In this document: piece by piece, positions 17,971-27,320 of the stretch
Layout: each line of letters starts with the position of its first letter
Numbering within the stretch: the first letter of the stretch is position 1
DNA from: Sphingomonas sp. M1-B02
GTDB lineage: Bacteria; Pseudomonadota; Alphaproteobacteria; Sphingomonadales; Sphingomonadaceae
Reading direction: 5' to 3'
Length of the DNA: 64,000 nt
Assembly (NCBI RefSeq): GCF_026167525.1
Contig: NZ_CP110679.1
Location: forward strand, 1,971,501-2,035,500
Made by a program: the position numbers and the translations under genes
Notes under the pieces: generated by a model
The model's input: only the letters and a program-made list of their open reading frames with translations
What the model was told of the DNA's origin: nothing
The model's database searches: none

Positions 17971-18474
17971 TTATCCCGTACGGGCCGGGTGCAACGCAAC
18001 CCCGCCCTCCCTTTGCATTGCCGTATCCGAGATGAACGGGCGTTGAGCGGCCCCCTCCGCGGAAGCGGTGGGCCCATTGAGACTCGCGAGGCTGACCCCC
18101 GCAAGCGCGCCGCGAACCGCGCCGTTGACCGCATCCCAATGCGGCTTGACCCGGCAGGTGCCGTCGACCGCGCAATCGTGCCGGCCGGCATCGACGCAGG
18201 TCGTCAGCGCGATCGGCCCCTCGATCGCCTCGACGATATCGGCCATCGAGATGGCCGCCGGTGGCCGGCTGAGGCGGAAGCCCCCGCCGGTGCCGCGCGC
18301 GCTTTCAAGCAACCCCGCGGCCGAAAGCCTGCTGACCAATTTCTGCACGGTCGGCAACGGCAGCCCGGTCTCTTCGGCGAGCAGCGTCGCGTTGAGCCGA
18401 CACGCCACGCCGCAATGGCGCGCGGCGGCGGCCATCATAACCACGGCATAATCGGCAAGGCTCGAAAGACGCAT
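17971..18474 (-). CDS. Rrf2-family regulator of the suf operon
   Basis: 167 residues. The N-terminal winged helix ([14 protein letters not shown], then [29 protein letters not shown]) is the Rrf2/IscR type. A putative cluster-binding triad [10 protein letters not shown]5-C (C-x7-C-x5-C) follows near residues 104-118; IscR uses three cysteines in the same segment. It heads the suf operon and is separated from sufB by one base. An IscR-like dyad lies just upstream of its ATG, which fits autoregulation. The last ~25 residues form a low-complexity tail longer than in most family members. Confidence 0.93.
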   Translation of the reverse strand: MRLSSLADYAVVMMAAAARHCGVACRLNATLLAEETGLPLPTVQKLVSRLSAAGLLESARGTGGGFRLSRPPAAISMADIVEAIEGPIALTTCVDAGRHDCAVDGTCRVKPHWDAVNGAVRGALAGVSLASLNGPTASAEGAAQRPFISDTAMQREGGVALHPARTG

Positions 18475-18480
18475 GATCCC

Positions 18481-18503
18481 AATCGGACAAATTCAGTCCG
18501 ATT
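18481..18503 (-). promoter_or_regulatory. IscR-type dyad in front of the rrf2-suf operon
   Basis: Perfect inverted repeat AATCGGAC-N7-GTCCGATT, 7-29 bases upstream of the regulator ATG. Read on the minus strand its core GACTGAATTTGTC matches the E. coli IscR type 1 core GACTRWWWYAGTC at 12 of 13 positions. The dyad overlaps the stop codon of the neighbouring AraC-type gene. Likely the binding site for the Rrf2 protein encoded immediately downstream. Confidence 0.72.
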
Positions 18504-19443
18504 GCAAATGGGCTCCCTTGCCTCTCAGGTCAACCGGTTCGGGCAGAACTTCGGGCAGGAAATGAAGCGTTTCGTTGTGCAGCGTGAAGGCGAGCGTGGG
18601 ATCGTTGCTGCCGCGCAGCGAGGTCGGCGTGTAGCCGGTGAAGTGGCGGACTTCGTTGATCATGTGCGATTGATCGGCGAAGGGCTCCAGCACCTCGCTC
18701 AGGTTCGCGCCCTGATAGAGCTTCATCGCCGCCCGGATCGCGCGGAACTTGCGCTTGAGCGTGGTCGGGGATCCGCCGAAATATTCGAGGCACAGCCGCT
18801 GCACCTGCCGCTCGCCGAGCCCGTTTCCGGCGCCGACCGCGGCATAGAGCGCATCGATCGTCGGATCCTCGCTCGCCGCCCATTCGCGCACCGCGCGCAG
18901 GAAAGGGAAATGAAGCGGCGGCACCGGATTCACTTCCTCCTGCCGCATGATCAGAAGCGGGGCGATGACCGCGATCATGTCGTCGAGACTCTCCATCCCG
19001 CGCATCCGCTCCAACGCCTGCGGCGCCTGGTCGCAGAACAGCCGTTCGCCATCCATGATATGGTCGGTCACCTTGTGCGCGGGAATGCCGATGAGCGCCT
19101 TCCAGCCGATCGCGCGCAGCACCACCCCGAAGCACAGGAAGCAACCGCCGATGCGATAGCTCGCTGCCGCGCTGCCGGGGCCCGCGACCATGATCGGCTT
19201 CAACGCCTCGCGATGACCGTCGGGAAAGGTCATCTCGCCCTCGCCGCGAATCAGGAAGCGGATCTGGCCCAGATTGACTCGCTCAAGACCGAAATATTCA
19301 GGTCCGTCGCCGCGGAACAGATAATATGATTCGACGTGGGGCAGCAGCCGCCCGGTCGCATGCCTCAGCTCGATCGTCGGGAGCGACGGCGCATCGGGAT
19401 CGTCCGAATCCGGTCTGGCCCTGCAATTGACGTTGCTGCGCAT
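18493..19443 (-). CDS. AraC-family transcriptional regulator
   Basis: 316 residues. The C-terminal ~100 residues form an AraC/XylS-type double helix-turn-helix (GLGERQVQRLCLEYFGGSPTTLKRKFRAIR, then a second helix pair with FADQSHMINEVRHFTGYTP). The N-terminal part includes the sensor-like region ELRHATGRLLPHVESYYLFRG. The start at 19443 (MRSNVN) was chosen; a frame open to 19488 adds 15 residues and cannot be excluded. No target gene is obvious, and it reads toward the suf operon with its stop inside the dyad in front of rrf2. Confidence 0.88.
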   Translation of the reverse strand: MRSNVNCRARPDSDDPDAPSLPTIELRHATGRLLPHVESYYLFRGDGPEYFGLERVNLGQIRFLIRGEGEMTFPDGHREALKPIMVAGPGSAAASYRIGGCFLCFGVVLRAIGWKALIGIPAHKVTDHIMDGERLFCDQAPQALERMRGMESLDDMIAVIAPLLIMRQEEVNPVPPLHFPFLRAVREWAASEDPTIDALYAAVGAGNGLGERQVQRLCLEYFGGSPTTLKRKFRAIRAAMKLYQGANLSEVLEPFADQSHMINEVRHFTGYTPTSLRGSNDPTLAFTLHNETLHFLPEVLPEPVDLRGKGAHLQSD

Positions 19444-19507
19444 GGACTTCGAGTACCCCCGCCCTCGTTGGACCCATGGTAAGCCCATAGTCGAAGGCAG
19501 GCGAGGA

Positions 19508-19541
19508 CAAAAAGAGGCCCGGCCAGTTACCCGGCCGGGCC
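19508..19541 (-). terminator. intrinsic terminator on the minus strand
   Basis: Stem GGCCCGGCC (19516-19524) and GGCCGGGCC (19533-19541) with an 8-base loop. On the minus strand it is followed at once by TCTTTTTG. This is a textbook Rho-independent terminator, but no minus-strand protein gene precedes it: pyrD and the next genes are on the plus strand. It implies a short minus-strand transcript. Confidence 0.7.
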
Positions 19542-19680
19542 AGTGGAAAGGTTCCCCCCATTGAGCGGAAACCCCTCGGGTCGCAAAGTCGTCTTACGCC
19601 AAAGAGTTGAGCGGAGTATTGGACGGATTCGACATGGCTGCTTTGACGCAGCCGCGCGGTGGTGCGAAGGCGATGCCCCG
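19508..19680 (-). ncRNA. candidate small RNA or leader transcript
   Basis: The strong terminator at 19508-19541 needs an upstream minus-strand transcript, and the only room is the ~140 bases up to the pyrD start. That stretch contains a 13-codon open frame starting ATGTCGAATCC (MSNPSNTPLNSLA) and the G-run AATGGGGGGAACC near the terminator. No promoter was identified with confidence and the sequence does not match an RNA family I recognise. The boundaries given are the maximal space, not a mapped transcript. Confidence 0.35.
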
Positions 19681-20685
19681 ATGGCCTATCCGATCCGTTC
19701 CGCACTTTTCGCGCTCGATGCCGAAACCGCGCACCGCGCCGCGATCGCAGCGCTGCGCGCCTGGGGCAGAATCGGCGCGCCGTTCGGCATCGACTCCGAA
19801 ACGGACCCGTCGCAGCGAGTCCGGCTCGCCGGACTGGATTTTCCCAACCCGGTCGGGCTTGCCGCCGGGCTCGACAAGGATGCCGAGGCGATCCCGGGCA
19901 TGTTCGGCCTCGGCTTCGGCGCGGTCGAGGTGGGGACGCTCACCCCCCTGCCCCAGCCGGGGAACCCCAAGCCACGGCTGTTCCGCCTCGCCGAGGATGC
20001 AGCGATCGTCAACCGGATGGGGTTCAACAATCACGGCATCGACGCCGCGCTCGCGCGAATCGTCGGGCTGAAGCGGCGCCCCGGCATCCTCGGCATCAAT
20101 GTCGGCGCCAATAAGGAGTCGACGGATCGAGTCGCCGATTATGCGCTGGGGGTCGCCAAGGCAGCGGTGCATGCCGATTATATCACGATCAATGTCAGCT
20201 CGCCGAACACGCCCGGCCTGCGCGATCTCCAGTCGCGACCGGCGCTCGACGAGCTCCTCGCGGCCTGCGACGCCGCGCGATCGGCCGCGGGCACGCGGCG
20301 CCCGCTGTTTCTGAAGGTCGCGCCGGACCTCGATCGGGCCGGAATGGAAGGTGCGATCCGCGCCGCGATCGACAACCGGGTCGACGCGCTGATCGTCTCC
20401 AACACCACGCTTTCGCGGCCCGCGAGCCTGCGGTCGCCGCACGCGCGCGAAGCCGGCGGACTTTCGGGCGCGCCGCTTGCCGTGCTGGCGCGCGCCAAGC
20501 TGGCCGAGGCGCGCGCCGCGTCGGGCGGGGCACTGCCGCTGATCTCCGCCGGCGGCATCGACAGCGCCGACGAGGCGCGCGCGCGGCTGGAGGCGGGCGC
20601 AAGTCTGGTGCAGGTCTATAGCGCGCTGATCTATCGCGGCCCGGGGCTGGTGCGCGCGATCGTCGAGGGCATCGCGAGGGCCTGA
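19681..20685 (+). CDS. pyrD: dihydroorotate dehydrogenase, quinone-dependent (class 2)
   Basis: 334-residue membrane-associated FMN enzyme of pyrimidine synthesis, passing electrons to ubiquinone. An N-terminal amphipathic segment (MAYPIRSALFALDAETAH) precedes the barrel. FMN and substrate motifs: LDFPNPVGLAAGLDKD, MGFNNHG, INVSSPNTPGLRDLQ with the catalytic Ser, FLKVAPDL and the C-terminal ISAGGIDSADEA. The class 2 identity follows from Ser rather than Cys in the active loop and from the N-terminal extension. Confidence 0.97.
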   Translation: MAYPIRSALFALDAETAHRAAIAALRAWGRIGAPFGIDSETDPSQRVRLAGLDFPNPVGLAAGLDKDAEAIPGMFGLGFGAVEVGTLTPLPQPGNPKPRLFRLAEDAAIVNRMGFNNHGIDAALARIVGLKRRPGILGINVGANKESTDRVADYALGVAKAAVHADYITINVSSPNTPGLRDLQSRPALDELLAACDAARSAAGTRRPLFLKVAPDLDRAGMEGAIRAAIDNRVDALIVSNTTLSRPASLRSPHAREAGGLSGAPLAVLARAKLAEARAASGGALPLISAGGIDSADEARARLEAGASLVQVYSALIYRGPGLVRAIVEGIARA

Positions 20686-20730
20686 CGTTGCGTCTTTGCC
20701 GCGGCTCCAAAGCTCGCTACGGCTGTAGCA

Positions 20731-22449
20731 ATGAAGAAAATGGTCGCGCTGCTCGTCGCTCTTTTCCTGCCCTTCGCCGCGCAGGCGCAGGGCATCGTCA
20801 GCGCCGCGGATCCCCGTGCCGCAGCGGCGGGGGTGGAAATACTCCGCAAGGGCGGCAGCGCCACCGATGCGGCGATCGCAACGATGCTCGCGCTCAACGT
20901 CGTCGAGCCGCAGAGCGCCGGCATCGGCGGCGGCGCCTTCTTCATCCAATATGATGCCAAGCGAAAGCGCACGACCACGATCGACGGCCGCGAAGCCGCG
21001 CCGATGGCGGCCGACGGGCGCTGGTTCTTCGGCCCCGACGGCAGGCCGATGGGGCATATGGACGCAGTCGCCGGCGGCCGCAGCGTGGGCGTTCCCGGCA
21101 CGCTCCGCGCCATGGCATTGGCGCACCGCAGCCAGGGCAAGCTTCCTTGGGCCACCTTGTTCGAGCCCGCCGTCCGGCTCGCGCGCGACGGCTTCGAAGT
21201 GTCGCCGCGGCTCGGCAATTCGCTGGTCCAGTTTGCGCGCCACATCGATGCCGGCGCCCGCGCGATCTTCTTCGGACCCGATGGCAAGCCGCTTGCCGTA
21301 GGCGCTCAGGTCCGAAATCCCGAGCAGGCGGCTATGCTGGATCGTGTCGCGCGGCTCGGCCCCGACAGTTTCTATGTCGGCCCGCAGGCGCAAAAGCTCG
21401 TCGCCGCGGTCAACGGCGCGGCGCGCAACCCCTCGCGGATGACGCTGGGCGATCTCGCCGCCTATGACGCGAAGGAACGACCCGTGCTTTGCGGCAGCTA
21501 CCGCCGGCACAAGATCTGCTCGATGGGCCCGCCGTCTTCGGGCGGCATCACCGTCCTGCTGATCCTCAAGCAGCTCGAGCGGTTCGACATGGCCCGGCTC
21601 GGCAAGGATTCGCCGACCGCCTGGCATCTGTTCGCCGAATCGTCGCGCCTCGCTTATGCCGATCGCGACCTCTATCTGGGGGATCCCGATTTCGTCGCGG
21701 TGCCGCTGAAGGGCCTGCTGGCGCCGCGCTACATCGCCGGGCGCTCGGCGCTGATCGATCCCGCCGCGACGATGGCGCGGGTCGCCGCCGGCACCCCCGC
21801 CGGCGCACCGGCGCGCATCCGGGTCACCCCCAGCGAAGTGCCGGGCACGACCTCGCTCTCGGTCGCGGACGGTGCGGGCAATGTCGCGCAGGTGACCACC
21901 ACGATCGAGGGGCCCTGGGGCTCGGGCCTGTCGGTCGACGGGATCATGCTCAACAACGAGCTCACCGATTTCGACAAGGCGCCCGAGAAGGACGGCTATC
22001 TGGTCGCCAATCGCGTCGAGGGTGGCAAGCGTCCGCGCAGCTCGATGGCGCCGACGATCGTCTATGGCCCCGACGGCAAGGTGCGGATCGCGATCGGCGC
22101 GGCGGGCGGATCGACGATCATCGCGCAGGTCGCCAAGGCGCTGATCGGCGTGATCGACTGGAAGCTGACCGCGCAGGACGCCGTCGCGCTCGGCTTGCTC
22201 TATGCCCCCGGCCCCGGCGCAACCGCCGAGAAGGGCACCCAGCTCGACGCGATGCTCCCGGCGCTGCAGGCGCTGGGTGAGAAGGTGCAATCGGCGCCGA
22301 TGGGTCTCAAGGCCAATGCGGTGGAGCTGACGGGCGGCCGCTGGGCCGGCGCGGCCGATCCGCGCAGCGAAGGCGTGGCGATGCATCAGGACGGACGAAT
22401 CGAGGCGATTCGCCGGGTCGGCGCGGTGCCGAACCGGCCATCGGAATGA
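20731..22449 (+). CDS. ggt: gamma-glutamyltransferase, periplasmic
   Basis: 572-residue proenzyme that cleaves gamma-glutamyl bonds, as in glutathione. The N-terminus MKKMVALLVALFLPFAAQAQ is a signal peptide with a likely cut after AQA. NTN-hydrolase self-processing is expected before T373 in EVPGTTSLSV, which splits a large from a small subunit. The small subunit keeps SVADGAGNVAQ, GSGLSVDGIMLNNELTDF and the GKRPRSSMAPTIV segment. A short hairpin (CGCTGC/GCAGCG) lies 6 bases after the stop, before the acyl-CoA synthetase gene. Confidence 0.95.
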   Translation: MKKMVALLVALFLPFAAQAQGIVSAADPRAAAAGVEILRKGGSATDAAIATMLALNVVEPQSAGIGGGAFFIQYDAKRKRTTTIDGREAAPMAADGRWFFGPDGRPMGHMDAVAGGRSVGVPGTLRAMALAHRSQGKLPWATLFEPAVRLARDGFEVSPRLGNSLVQFARHIDAGARAIFFGPDGKPLAVGAQVRNPEQAAMLDRVARLGPDSFYVGPQAQKLVAAVNGAARNPSRMTLGDLAAYDAKERPVLCGSYRRHKICSMGPPSSGGITVLLILKQLERFDMARLGKDSPTAWHLFAESSRLAYADRDLYLGDPDFVAVPLKGLLAPRYIAGRSALIDPAATMARVAAGTPAGAPARIRVTPSEVPGTTSLSVADGAGNVAQVTTTIEGPWGSGLSVDGIMLNNELTDFDKAPEKDGYLVANRVEGGKRPRSSMAPTIVYGPDGKVRIAIGAAGGSTIIAQVAKALIGVIDWKLTAQDAVALGLLYAPGPGATAEKGTQLDAMLPALQALGEKVQSAPMGLKANAVELTGGRWAGAADPRSEGVAMHQDGRIEAIRRVGAVPNRPSE

Positions 22450-22487
22450 AGGGACGCTGCACAAGCAGCGCCTGAAAGGGAAGAGGA

Positions 22488-24275
22488 ATGCGTAAGCTCG
22501 AACGGTTCGACAATCTCGTCCAGATGTTCTTCACGCGCGCGCGCGAAAAAGGCGACGCGCCCTTCTTGTGGCACAAGGCCGGGGGGGCATGGCAGCCGAC
22601 CAGCTGGGCGGAGGCGGCGCGCAAGGTCGCCAGCCTCGCCGCGGCGTTCCGCGCGATGGGGCTGAAGGACGGCGATCGGGTGATGCTCGTCTCCGAGAAT
22701 CGCCCCGAATTCTGCATCACGGATCTGGCGATCATGGCCGCGGGCTGCGTGACCGTGCCAACCTACACCACCAATACCGAGCGCGATCACCAGCATATCA
22801 TCGAGAATTCGGGCGCCTGCGCGATCGTCGTCTCCAACGCCAAGCTGATCAAGACCCTGCTCCCTGCCGCGATCCGCTCTTCCTCGGCGCGGATGGTGAT
22901 CGGGATCGACGAGGTCCGGATCGGCCAGCAGCAAGGCAGCATCGAATATCACGACTGGAACGAGCTGATCGCCCGCCACGCCAGCGACGCCGCCGATGCC
23001 GCGGCGCGCGCGACCTTCAAGCGCGAGGATCTGGCCTGCATCATCTACACGAGCGGCACCGGCGGCTCGCCGCGCGGGGTGATGCAGCATCACGGCGCGA
23101 TCCTCCACAATGTCGAGGGCTGCTGCACGATCATCTCCGAGGATTTCGGCTGGGACGACGAGGTGTTCCTCAGCTTCCTGCCGCTCAGCCATGCCTATGA
23201 GCATACCGGCGGCCAGTTCTTCCCGATCGGGCTGGGCGCGGAAATCTATTATTCCGAAGGGCTCGAGAAGCTCGCCTCCAACATCGAGGAAGTCCGCCCG
23301 ACGATGATGGTCGTGGTGCCGCGGCTGTTCGAAGTGCTGCGCACGCGGATCACCAAGACCGTCGAGAAGCAGGGCAAGCTTTCCGCCTATCTGCTCGAGC
23401 GCGCGATCGCGATCGGCGCGAAGAAGGCGGCCGGCGGCGTGCCGCTGCGCGATCGGCCGATGGATTTGATCCTGAAGGCGACGCTGATGCCCAAGATCTC
23501 GAAGAAGTTCGGCGGGCGGATCAAGGCGATGGTCTCGGGCGGGGCGCCGCTCAATCCCGAAGTCGGCATCTTCTTCCAGTCGCTCGGGCTCACTTTCCTC
23601 CAGGGCTATGGCCAGACCGAATCCGCGCCGGTCATCTCCTGCAACCGCCCCAGGGTCGGGCTCAAGATGGACACGGTCGGCCCGCCGATGGAAGGAGTCG
23701 AAGTCAGGATCGCCGCCGACGGCGAGATATTGGTGCGCGGCGAGCTGGTGATGCACGGCTATTGGCGCAACGAGGCCGAGACCTTGCGGGTGCTCAAGGA
23801 CGGTTGGCTCCACACCGGCGATATCGGCCTGATCGATGACAAGGGCCGCATCCAGATCACCGACCGCAAGAAGGATATCATCGTCAACGACAAGGGCGAC
23901 AATGTCGCGCCGCAGAAGGTGGAGGGGATGCTGACGCTCCAGCCCGAGATCGTCCAGGCGATGATCTCCGGCGACAAGCGGCCCTACATGACCGCGGTGA
24001 TCGTCCCCGATCCCGAATGGACCCAGGAATGGTGCGCGCGCGGCGGCGCGCGCTGCGATTTCAAGCGGCTCGCATACGACCCCGATTACCGCGCGGCGCT
24101 GGCCGCGGCGGTCGAGCGGGTGAACAAGGATCTATCGGTGATCGAGCGGGTGCGGAAATTCATCATCGCCGACGGACCGTTCACGATCGAGAACGAACAG
24201 CTGACCCCGAGCCTGAAGATCCGCCGGCACGTGCTCAAGCAGGCCTATGGCGAGAGGCTCGACGCGCTGTACTGA
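22488..24275 (+). CDS. long-chain fatty acid-CoA ligase (AMP-forming)
   Basis: 595-residue adenylate-forming enzyme that activates fatty acids to acyl-CoA. Core motifs: the phosphate loop IIYTSGTGGSPRGVMQHH (A3, with TGG where TTG is common), GYGQTESAPV (A5), TGDIGLIDDKGRIQITDRKKD (A7/A8, split by the hinge) and the C-terminal catalytic Lys region LTPSLKIRR (A10). AAGAGGA precedes the ATG at 22488. It is closest in style to the FadD15-like branch. It could feed the acyl-CoA degradation operon at 4.2-7.3 kb. Confidence 0.93.
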   Translation: MRKLERFDNLVQMFFTRAREKGDAPFLWHKAGGAWQPTSWAEAARKVASLAAAFRAMGLKDGDRVMLVSENRPEFCITDLAIMAAGCVTVPTYTTNTERDHQHIIENSGACAIVVSNAKLIKTLLPAAIRSSSARMVIGIDEVRIGQQQGSIEYHDWNELIARHASDAADAAARATFKREDLACIIYTSGTGGSPRGVMQHHGAILHNVEGCCTIISEDFGWDDEVFLSFLPLSHAYEHTGGQFFPIGLGAEIYYSEGLEKLASNIEEVRPTMMVVVPRLFEVLRTRITKTVEKQGKLSAYLLERAIAIGAKKAAGGVPLRDRPMDLILKATLMPKISKKFGGRIKAMVSGGAPLNPEVGIFFQSLGLTFLQGYGQTESAPVISCNRPRVGLKMDTVGPPMEGVEVRIAADGEILVRGELVMHGYWRNEAETLRVLKDGWLHTGDIGLIDDKGRIQITDRKKDIIVNDKGDNVAPQKVEGMLTLQPEIVQAMISGDKRPYMTAVIVPDPEWTQEWCARGGARCDFKRLAYDPDYRAALAAAVERVNKDLSVIERVRKFIIADGPFTIENEQLTPSLKIRRHVLKQAYGERLDALY

Positions 24276-24310
24276 GCCGTCGCAACCCCCCTTCAAGGGG
24301 GCTTGGAAGA

Positions 24311-27163
24311 TCATTTCTTCTCCGGCACCACCACCATCGTCCAGTCCCTATCCGGCCGCAGATATTTCGCCGCCAGCGCCTGTATCTCCAAGGGAGTCGT
24401 CAAGGCCACGTCGCGGGGCAGCGTTTCCACCGCGGCGATCCGCGCCGGGTCTCCGCTGCCGCCTTCCACCTGGCGCATCCAGAACATGTTGCCGCTCGAC
24501 TGGCGGATGAGCTGCTGCTTGATCGGCGTCAGCGCGCGGTTGAGCTCGTCGGCGTCGATCGGCTTGGCGATCATGTCTGCGGCGATGCCGCGGGCCAGCG
24601 TGAAGAAGAAGTCGGTCTTGTCGGGCGGCACCATGCCGAGCGCGATCAGCTTGCCGCCGCTCGCCATACCCAGCGGCCAATCGCTGGCGAGGTTGGGCGA
24701 ATAGCTGATCCCCGCCTGGCTGCGCAGCTGATCGATCAGACGATCGCGGAACACCGCCGCCAGCACGTCGAGCTTGCGGCTCTCGGTGATGCCGGCGCTG
24801 CCGCCGCCGGTCGGCCAGGCGATGACTGCCGCGGCCTGATCGGGCTTGCCGGTATGCGTGCGGACCACGGGCTTGGCGTTGTGCGCGGGGAAGCTGACCG
24901 CGGCTGCCGGCGTCTTGCTCGCGGCGCGCGGCTTGAGCGCGCCGAAGGTGTCGCCCACCGCCTTGACGGTGGCTTCGCTGTCCATGTCGCCGAAGACCAT
25001 CACTTCGATGGGGCCGCTGGCGAGCAAGGGCTCCCAGAATTTGCGGAACGAGGCGGGGGTGGTCCCCTCGATCACCGCGCGCGACGGAATGCCCCAGCGC
25101 GGATCGCCCGAATGGAGCAGCCGCTCGAGATCGCGGCCGAGCACGGCGTCCGGCGAGGCGGAGAGGCCCGCATAGCCCGAAAGCACGCCTGCCTTGGCGC
25201 GGATCACCGGGTTCGGATCCCAGGCCGGCGCCGCCAGCTTGGCCGCGAACAGCTTGAGCTGGTCGGCGAGGTCGTCCTTGTTGGTCTGGCCGGTAAAGCG
25301 GAAGGCATCGTCGTCGACATCGAAGCCGAAGCCGATCTGCCGCCGGCCGATCAGCGCGTCGAGCTCTTCCTGGCCCAGCTTGCCGATGCCGCCCGAGACG
25401 AGCGCCATCGGCCCGGCCCAGGCCGGCGTATCGCGCGACGGAATCGCGTTGAGCCCGCCGCCGAAGCGGACGTTGACATAGACCTTGCCGACTTCGGACG
25501 CGTCCTTGCGCATCAGCAGCGTCACGCCGTTGGCGTAGACGACCTTCTCCACCTCGAGCTCGGGCAGGATCGGCGTGCGGCTCGCCACAACGCCCGGCGC
25601 GCCGATCCTTGGCAGCTGATCGAAGCTGACGTCGCCCAGCACGTTGCGCTTGGCGCCGCTGCCGGACACGTCGGCGGTCAGCGCCGCGGTCACCTTGGCG
25701 AGCAATTGCGGATCGGACGTGTGGCTGTTGACCAGCGCCCGCACCGCCACGCCCTCGAACACGCGCTTCGATGCCGCCTGGACGGTATCGGGCGTGAACA
25801 TCTTCGCGCTCACCGCGCCCTTGAAGATATCGTAGCTCGCCTCGGGCGTCGTCACCGTCTCGTTGATGTCGACCGCCTCGACCAGATCGTCGGCGATCTT
25901 CATGCCGGCTTCCACCGGGGCAGTCGCGACGCGCTGCTTCATCGACGATTCAATCTCCGCCAGTTCGCGGTCGATCTCGGCCTGGGTGGGCGGAGTCGCC
26001 TGCGCGTCGGCGATCACCCCGCGCACGTCGCGCAGCGCGGTGGCCCAGTCGCCCGTCGGCAGCACCTGGACGGTGGTGACGTTGGCCGAGCGGGCAATAT
26101 CGCTCAGGTCGGCGCCTGCCGCGATGAAGCTGCCGCCGGCGCGCGCGCGCGTCTCCAGCCGCCGGTTGATGATCCGGATGGCGACCAGATCGACCATGCG
26201 CTTCTGGTTGAAGATCACCGTGTCAGAAAATACCGTCCAGGGGCGCACGATCGACATCATCGCCACCTGCTGGAGGGCAGGCTCGGTGATGCTCGCGGCG
26301 ACCGCATGGTTTGCGGCGGGCTTGCCGAAATCGGGGTCCTTCGGCGCCGCGCCGTTGCCCTTCCAGTCGGCGAAATGCTTCTGGACCAGCGCCTCCAGCA
26401 TCGCCGGATCGGCATCGCCGATGACCACGACGACGGCGCGCTCGGGGCGATACCAGCGATCGTGGAACGCCTTCACGCTCTCGGCAGTCGCGCCGTTCAG
26501 CGTCGCGGTGGTGCCGATCGGCTCGCGATTCGCCACCGGCTGGCCGGCGAAGATCAGGTCGAGCATCGCATCCTGCATCTTGACCTGCGGCCCCGGCTGC
26601 TCGCGCTGCTCGGCGAGCACGACCGGGCGTTCGGCGTCGAGCGCCGCCTTGGTGATCGCGGGACCGGTCATCATCCCCGAAAGGATCTTGAAGCTTTCCT
26701 CGAGCCCCGCGGGCGAAGCCATCGGCAGATCGAGCTTGTAGACGGTCTGGGTGAAGGTGGTGCTGGCATTGCTGTCCGACCCGAAGGTCACCCCCAGCCG
26801 CTGCCAGACGCGCTTCGATTCGCCGTCGGGTACATGCACCGAACCGCGGAATGAAAGATGCTCGAGAAGATGCGCAAAGCCGCGCTCGCTATCCTGCTCG
26901 TGGAGCGAGCCCGCATCGATCCGTACCCGAACCGAGACCTGGCCCGGCGGCACGCCATTCTTGCGCACCGCATAGCGCACGCCGTTGGGCAGCCGTCCGA
27001 ACTTCCACTCATCGTCATGGACGAGGTCGCTGCCCTTGTAGAGCCACGGATCGTCCGCGGTCTGGACCGGGCGCGGCGCGGTCTGCGCCTGGGCGGAGAC
27101 CGTCGGGGCAAGGGTTGCAAGGGCAAAGGAAGCGAGGAGCGGCAGCCGCAGGAAACGAAGCAT
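24311..27163 (-). CDS. M16 family zinc metalloprotease (insulinase/pitrilysin type), exported
   Basis: 950 residues made of two tandem M16 units. A signal peptide (MLRFLRLPLLASFALATLAPTVSAQAQ) leads to the first catalytic domain with the inverted zinc motif H98-LL-E101-H102 in FAHLLEHLSFRGS; EQRE about 75 residues on would supply the third ligand. The second half keeps the fold (ALVSGGIGKLGQEELDALIG) but has no HxxEH. The ATG at 27163 places the signal peptide correctly; the frame extends further upstream only by chance. Likely a periplasmic peptide-degrading enzyme. Convergent with the acyl-CoA ligase gene; a CCCCCTT/AAGGGGG hairpin lies between them. Confidence 0.94.
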   Translation of the reverse strand: MLRFLRLPLLASFALATLAPTVSAQAQTAPRPVQTADDPWLYKGSDLVHDDEWKFGRLPNGVRYAVRKNGVPPGQVSVRVRIDAGSLHEQDSERGFAHLLEHLSFRGSVHVPDGESKRVWQRLGVTFGSDSNASTTFTQTVYKLDLPMASPAGLEESFKILSGMMTGPAITKAALDAERPVVLAEQREQPGPQVKMQDAMLDLIFAGQPVANREPIGTTATLNGATAESVKAFHDRWYRPERAVVVVIGDADPAMLEALVQKHFADWKGNGAAPKDPDFGKPAANHAVAASITEPALQQVAMMSIVRPWTVFSDTVIFNQKRMVDLVAIRIINRRLETRARAGGSFIAAGADLSDIARSANVTTVQVLPTGDWATALRDVRGVIADAQATPPTQAEIDRELAEIESSMKQRVATAPVEAGMKIADDLVEAVDINETVTTPEASYDIFKGAVSAKMFTPDTVQAASKRVFEGVAVRALVNSHTSDPQLLAKVTAALTADVSGSGAKRNVLGDVSFDQLPRIGAPGVVASRTPILPELEVEKVVYANGVTLLMRKDASEVGKVYVNVRFGGGLNAIPSRDTPAWAGPMALVSGGIGKLGQEELDALIGRRQIGFGFDVDDDAFRFTGQTNKDDLADQLKLFAAKLAAPAWDPNPVIRAKAGVLSGYAGLSASPDAVLGRDLERLLHSGDPRWGIPSRAVIEGTTPASFRKFWEPLLASGPIEVMVFGDMDSEATVKAVGDTFGALKPRAASKTPAAAVSFPAHNAKPVVRTHTGKPDQAAAVIAWPTGGGSAGITESRKLDVLAAVFRDRLIDQLRSQAGISYSPNLASDWPLGMASGGKLIALGMVPPDKTDFFFTLARGIAADMIAKPIDADELNRALTPIKQQLIRQSSGNMFWMRQVEGGSGDPARIAAVETLPRDVALTTPLEIQALAAKYLRPDRDWTMVVVPEKK

Positions 27164-27320
27164 GGGTTCCGATCTAGTCGTGAACGGCCGCGCATGCCAG
27201 CTTTCACCTTTCGCGCAGATGTACGGCAGATGTACGCGGGACAATCTGTCCAGTTGAACCGGGCTACCGGAGGACCGAGATGGGGGCGGGCATCTGTCGC
27301 CCCGTTCCAGGGAATCGATA

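Noticed and set aside
18475..18480. Ribosome binding site of the Rrf2 gene as a distinct feature
   Set aside because: The GGGATC just before the ATG is a weak match and does not decide between alternative starts.
19594..22464. 956-codon minus-strand open frame opposite pyrD and ggt
   Set aside because: Arg/Asp/His-rich composition typical of the antisense of high-GC genes; pyrD and ggt on the other strand have clear motifs and starts.
24286..24301. Terminator between the acyl-CoA ligase and M16 protease genes
   Set aside because: The CCCCCTT/AAGGGGG hairpin has almost no loop and no T tract on either strand, so it is not listed as a terminator.
24017..26854. 945-codon plus-strand open frame opposite the M16 protease
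   Set aside because: No domain pattern; mirrors codon bias of the protease gene, which has signal peptide and HxxEH motif.
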